Shown here: in pieces, positions 34,337-37,449 of the stretch
Layout: the number at the start of each line of letters is the position of its first letter
Position numbering within the stretch: the first letter of the stretch is position 1
Assembly: GCA_030150135.1 (NCBI GenBank)
Contig: JASLGO010000125.1
Location: 1 to 37,449, forward strand
DNA length: 37,449 nt
DNA from: Aquirhabdus sp.
GTDB taxonomy: Bacteria; Pseudomonadota; Gammaproteobacteria; Pseudomonadales; Moraxellaceae
Direction of reading: 5' to 3'
Notes under the pieces: generated by a model
What the model was told of the DNA's origin: nothing
Seen by the model: only the letters and a program-made list of their open reading frames with translations
Database searches by the model: none
Program-made: the position numbers and the translations under genes

Positions 34337-35065
34337 TCAACGACTAAGCACAGCCCTAGAATAAAATTGCAAAGTACACAACTCTGCCAAATCCGTTTCA
34401 TTCACATTTTTAATACTTAGATTTTTAAAATCAACTGTACTAGGCAACTGATCTTTATACTGGTGATAAACACCCCATAATCGATTATCAATACCGTAAG
34501 TCAGATGGTTGATCTCATAGCCACATTGACTCATCATGTCTGCAATTTCTAACCAAGTAAAAAAACGAATATGTGTAATATCCAGTAATCCCGACTCCTC
34601 ATAAGTGAACCGACCTGTAGCAATATCATTCATCAGCTCTAAGTTACGAACATTTGGAATGCTCGTCACAATTTCTGCATCTGGTGACAAATATGGTTTC
34701 AGTTCTGCGAGCGCTTTCCACGGGTTATACATGTGCTCAATGACATCGGCCATGATCACTCCATCAATTTGTTGAGGCGCGACCCCTTCTTGAGATAAAT
34801 CAAAATCACTCGACAATCCAACCAACACTCTGTCGAGCTGTTGTGCTGCAACCTCTGCAGCACTTTTATTCGGCTCAATTCCCCAATAGATCACTTCTGG
34901 AAACTTACTTTTGCAATAAGCTCCTGTCGCGCCTCGTGAACAACCGATTTCTAATACAAACTTCCGTGGCGTCGAAAACGTATCCACCAGATTTGTTCTT
35001 GGATTTTCTAAGTAAACATCACTGCGGTTATCACTGACTTCCAGATGCGTTTGCCATACATGCAT
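34337..35065 (-). CDS. Class I SAM-dependent methyltransferase
   Basis: 242 residues. Motif I 'VLEIGCSRGATG' (about 37-48), the acidic residue after the second strand ('YWGIEPN'), and 'IMADVIEHMYNPWKAL' (motif with conserved D and H) are those of Methyltransferase_11/23-type enzymes that often modify sugars. AAGGAG eight bases before the ATG at 35065 is the best ribosome-binding site in the cluster. It sits between a DUF2827 gene (43 bp) and the fusion gene downstream. A glycan-modifying role is inferred from context only. Confidence 0.85.
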   Translation of the reverse strand: MHVWQTHLEVSDNRSDVYLENPRTNLVDTFSTPRKFVLEIGCSRGATGAYCKSKFPEVIYWGIEPNKSAAEVAAQQLDRVLVGLSSDFDLSQEGVAPQQIDGVIMADVIEHMYNPWKALAELKPYLSPDAEIVTSIPNVRNLELMNDIATGRFTYEESGLLDITHIRFFTWLEIADMMSQCGYEINHLTYGIDNRLWGVYHQYKDQLPSTVDFKNLSIKNVNETDLAELCTLQFYSRAVLSR

Positions 35066-35108
35066 ATCCCTCGCTCCTTCTTGTTATGTTTCGTCTAAAT
35101 TCTGCGAG

Positions 35109-36236
35109 TCACACCCGCTGACATACTCGCAATAACGCATCACTGTACGCTTTAATATTATCTGGATGGTCAATATTTACATTCGCTACACATTGCTGCG
35201 ATGCAGCACGATATGCATCTAAGTTCTGATCATGATGTGCTAGTACATCGAGTAAAACATCCGCCCCTGCTGCTGCATCAAACGATGGATAATAATATCC
35301 GCCTTTAAGCATTTCAGAATTATGAATCAGCGGATAATTACCATATAAAACATCAAAATATAAATTATTCAGCTGATTTTCCCATTGATGGGCAACCACA
35401 ATATCGGTATGTAGCGCTAAGAAATGTGCAATCGGAAAACGATTTTCAATCGTCGCAATCCCTTTCTGACCAATATCTGTACTGCACATAAAATTCTGAA
35501 AAGTGACATCTGTTTTAATATGTTCAGTATTGGTCACAAATACAGATTTAATCCGCGTTGGATCTCGGCGATATGCCGCCTCACAAACCAGTACTGGATA
35601 ATGATAACTTTTCACTACATTTAAATTGGGCTCAAAAATCGTAATCCGCTTTTTACCTTCGCTTGGCTGATAACCGAATTGTCCACCTTGCGGGACATTG
35701 GTGATGGTTTTATCAACAAACATCGGTGACCAAATATAGGGAAGTACATCCACAGGACAACGATGCATCACCTCCCAATAAGATCGGCAGGTCGGTGCAT
35801 GATGAGGCAAAGTCCAGACCGCATCGATCACCGCACCATCAAATACGCGCATCGAATCGCGGTTAAATAAAGTCGTCTCCATATCCATCACGAAGCTATT
35901 ACCAATCTGGTAATTCACGACGCGACCACCTTTAGCACGGAAATTTGCAACGGTATGACAATCAAGCTGTGCTCCACCCTCAATCAGGAGATCAAGCTGA
36001 TCCTCAACTTCATGCAGGCGCGCCAAACGAATCGGTAAATCATCCAACATCAGGGCATTCGATATCACGTCACTATCGCCGCCATTCACTAAGATCACTT
36101 CTTTAACGAATGGAATTTTGTTCAGCAATAAATACAGAAAGATGAAGTTTTGAATCGCGCCATTCGACCAAATACTGGTATTGGCAGAACCGACAAAAAC
36201 GGTTAGCCCAATGGTCAGCCCTTTTTCTAAATCCAA
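35109..36236 (-). CDS. DUF2827 family protein, copy A
   Basis: 375 residues. Conserved blocks shared with copy B: 'NTSIW..GAIQN', 'EVILVNGGDSDV', 'WTLPHH..TCR.YWE', 'VLPYIW', 'IFEPN.NVVK', 'LVCEAAYR.DP', 'HQWENQLNNLY' and 'YPLIHNSEMLK.GYYY'. The family has no proven function that I know; the pattern of two Rossmann-like halves and a conserved C-terminal acidic block suggests a GT-B glycosyltransferase. The start appears to be TTG at 36236, with GGAG eight bases upstream; a nearby ATG at 36243 is out of frame. The gap to copy B is 63 bp. Confidence 0.85.
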   Translation of the reverse strand: MDLEKGLTIGLTVFVGSANTSIWSNGAIQNFIFLYLLLNKIPFVKEVILVNGGDSDVISNALMLDDLPIRLARLHEVEDQLDLLIEGGAQLDCHTVANFRAKGGRVVNYQIGNSFVMDMETTLFNRDSMRVFDGAVIDAVWTLPHHAPTCRSYWEVMHRCPVDVLPYIWSPMFVDKTITNVPQGGQFGYQPSEGKKRITIFEPNLNVVKSYHYPVLVCEAAYRRDPTRIKSVFVTNTEHIKTDVTFQNFMCSTDIGQKGIATIENRFPIAHFLALHTDIVVAHQWENQLNNLYFDVLYGNYPLIHNSEMLKGGYYYPSFDAAAGADVLLDVLAHHDQNLDAYRAASQQCVANVNIDHPDNIKAYSDALLRVCQRV

Positions 36237-36299
36237 AACTCATGCTCCACAACAATTTTCACTTTTAATGTTTAGATAAACAATCCCAAGCTAGTGCAA

Positions 36300-37427
36300 T
36301 TACGTGTTCGCAAAAAGACCTAATAATGCTTGTTCGTATTGATGAATATTCTCAGGATAATCGACTTGTACTGTCGCCAAAAACGCCTTTGCATCCGCTG
36401 CATACTGCTCGGCTCGGCTATCGTGATTGCGTAATACATCCAGTAGAACCTGTGCACCAGCTTCCGCATTAAATGGTTCGTAGTAATAACCACATTTCAG
36501 CATTTCAGAGTTATGGATCAATGGATAACCGCCGTAAAGTACATCTAAATACAAATTATTAAGTTGATTTTCCCATTGATGCGAAACTACAACTTGCGCG
36601 TGAGCCGACATAAAATAAGGCGTCAAATAGCGATCTTCGACTGTCGCAATGCCGTTTTTACCAATGTCCATCGTGCCAATGAAATGCTGGAAAGTACGAT
36701 GTTCTCGAATATGACCCGTATTGGTCACATAGATTGATTTAAACAAAGATGGATCATGTCGATAAGCCGCTTCACAGACTAACAGCGGATAATGACAGGT
36801 TTTAACGACATTGACGTTCGGTTCAAAAATCGCAATATTCTTCTTTTCAGCCGAAGGTTTATAACCAAAGCTGAGATTCTCTGGTAACTCTGCAATCGCT
36901 TTATCGAGAAACAGCGGCGTCCAAATATAAGGAAGAACTTTGACGGGACAACGCTCCATGATCTCCCAATATGCCCGACAAGTGTGTTCATGATGCGGCA
37001 ATGTCCAAATCTCATCAAAGCCCACTTGTTGGAACAAATAACCTGGCTGTTGCTTGAAAATTACCCGTTCCATATCGATCACAAAGTCATTGCCCATGCG
37101 ATAGGCAACAGCCTTACCACCACGGCGATGAAGTTCAGCAATACTTTCACGATCAACCTGTGCGCCTGCTTCAATGAGCACATCAAGACGATCAACAACT
37201 TCATGAAACCGTGCAATTTTAATGTCTACACCCTTGAGCATGAGCGCGTCTGCGAGCACATCGCTATCTCCGCCATTGACCAGAATGACCTCTGCCACTG
37301 ACGGAACACGTTGCATGAGTAAATATAGATAAATGACATTCTGAATCGCACCCGTCGCCCAAATACTGGTATTGCTTGGACTAACAAAAAAAGTAATTCC
37401 AACAACGAGTTTTTTCTGTAAATTCAC
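36300..37427 (-). CDS. DUF2827 family protein, copy B
   Basis: 375 residues, the same length as copy A and similar to it throughout, most strongly in 'EVILVNGGDSDV' and 'VSHQWENQLNNLYLDVLYG'. The start codon appears to be GTG at 37427; the frame is closed by a stop just upstream (37442-37440, TGA), and no ATG is available. A 5' ATG at 37440 is out of frame and hits a stop after one codon. It is the first gene of the visible minus-strand run, but its promoter and possible earlier genes lie beyond the right edge. Confidence 0.85.
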   Translation of the reverse strand: MNLQKKLVVGITFFVSPSNTSIWATGAIQNVIYLYLLMQRVPSVAEVILVNGGDSDVLADALMLKGVDIKIARFHEVVDRLDVLIEAGAQVDRESIAELHRRGGKAVAYRMGNDFVIDMERVIFKQQPGYLFQQVGFDEIWTLPHHEHTCRAYWEIMERCPVKVLPYIWTPLFLDKAIAELPENLSFGYKPSAEKKNIAIFEPNVNVVKTCHYPLLVCEAAYRHDPSLFKSIYVTNTGHIREHRTFQHFIGTMDIGKNGIATVEDRYLTPYFMSAHAQVVVSHQWENQLNNLYLDVLYGGYPLIHNSEMLKCGYYYEPFNAEAGAQVLLDVLRNHDSRAEQYAADAKAFLATVQVDYPENIHQYEQALLGLFANT

Positions 37428-37449
37428 AATATTAATCCATCAAGTTTTT

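Noticed and set aside
1..37449. tRNA, rRNA, CRISPR, prophage or toxin-antitoxin genes
   Set aside because: None was recognised on either strand; the intergenic regions are accounted for by promoters, hairpins and one IS relic.

Overview
The window looks like a chromosomal segment of a gammaproteobacterium of the Moraxellaceae, most likely Acinetobacter. The reasons are the moderately AT-rich composition, a complete nuo operon with a fused nuoCD, and the company of pldA, an RhlE-like helicase, mlaFEDCB, tex and ompR-envZ. The genus call is inference from gene content and protein style; no search was run.

Positions 1-14.8 kb (minus strand) hold the respiratory complex I operon nuoA-B-CD-E-F-G-H-I-J-K-L-M-N, complete except that nuoN runs off the left edge. 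Most junctions are 4-bp ATGA overlaps or gaps of 1-15 bp. The exception is a 138-bp spacer with a hairpin between nuoB and nuoCD. A second hairpin sits in the leader just before nuoA.

Positions 14.8-25.9 kb (plus strand) are an envelope-centred stretch. It holds an exported MORN-repeat protein, outer-membrane phospholipase A (pldA), a DEAD-box RNA helicase behind a long structured leader, a small membrane protein, and the mlaFEDCB phospholipid-transport operon. PldA and Mla both act against phospholipids misplaced in the outer leaflet of the outer membrane, so their nearness is functionally coherent. Six bases after mlaB lies a decayed IS1595-like element with recognisable ends, a frameshifted transposase and a lost catalytic Asp. 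An unrecognised two-helix membrane protein follows.

Positions 25.9-31.1 kb hold tex (minus, with low-complexity tails at both ends) and, divergently, the ompR-envZ two-component system. A bidirectional terminator separates tex from the upstream plus-strand gene.

Positions 31.2-37.4 kb are an accessory-looking glycan or glycosylation cluster. A plus-strand glycosyltransferase/methyltransferase-like fusion converges on a minus-strand run of two tandem DUF2827 paralogues, a SAM methyltransferase and a second, distantly related glycosyltransferase/methyltransferase-like fusion. The acceptor of this machinery is not in the window. This cluster is the best candidate for an undescribed system.
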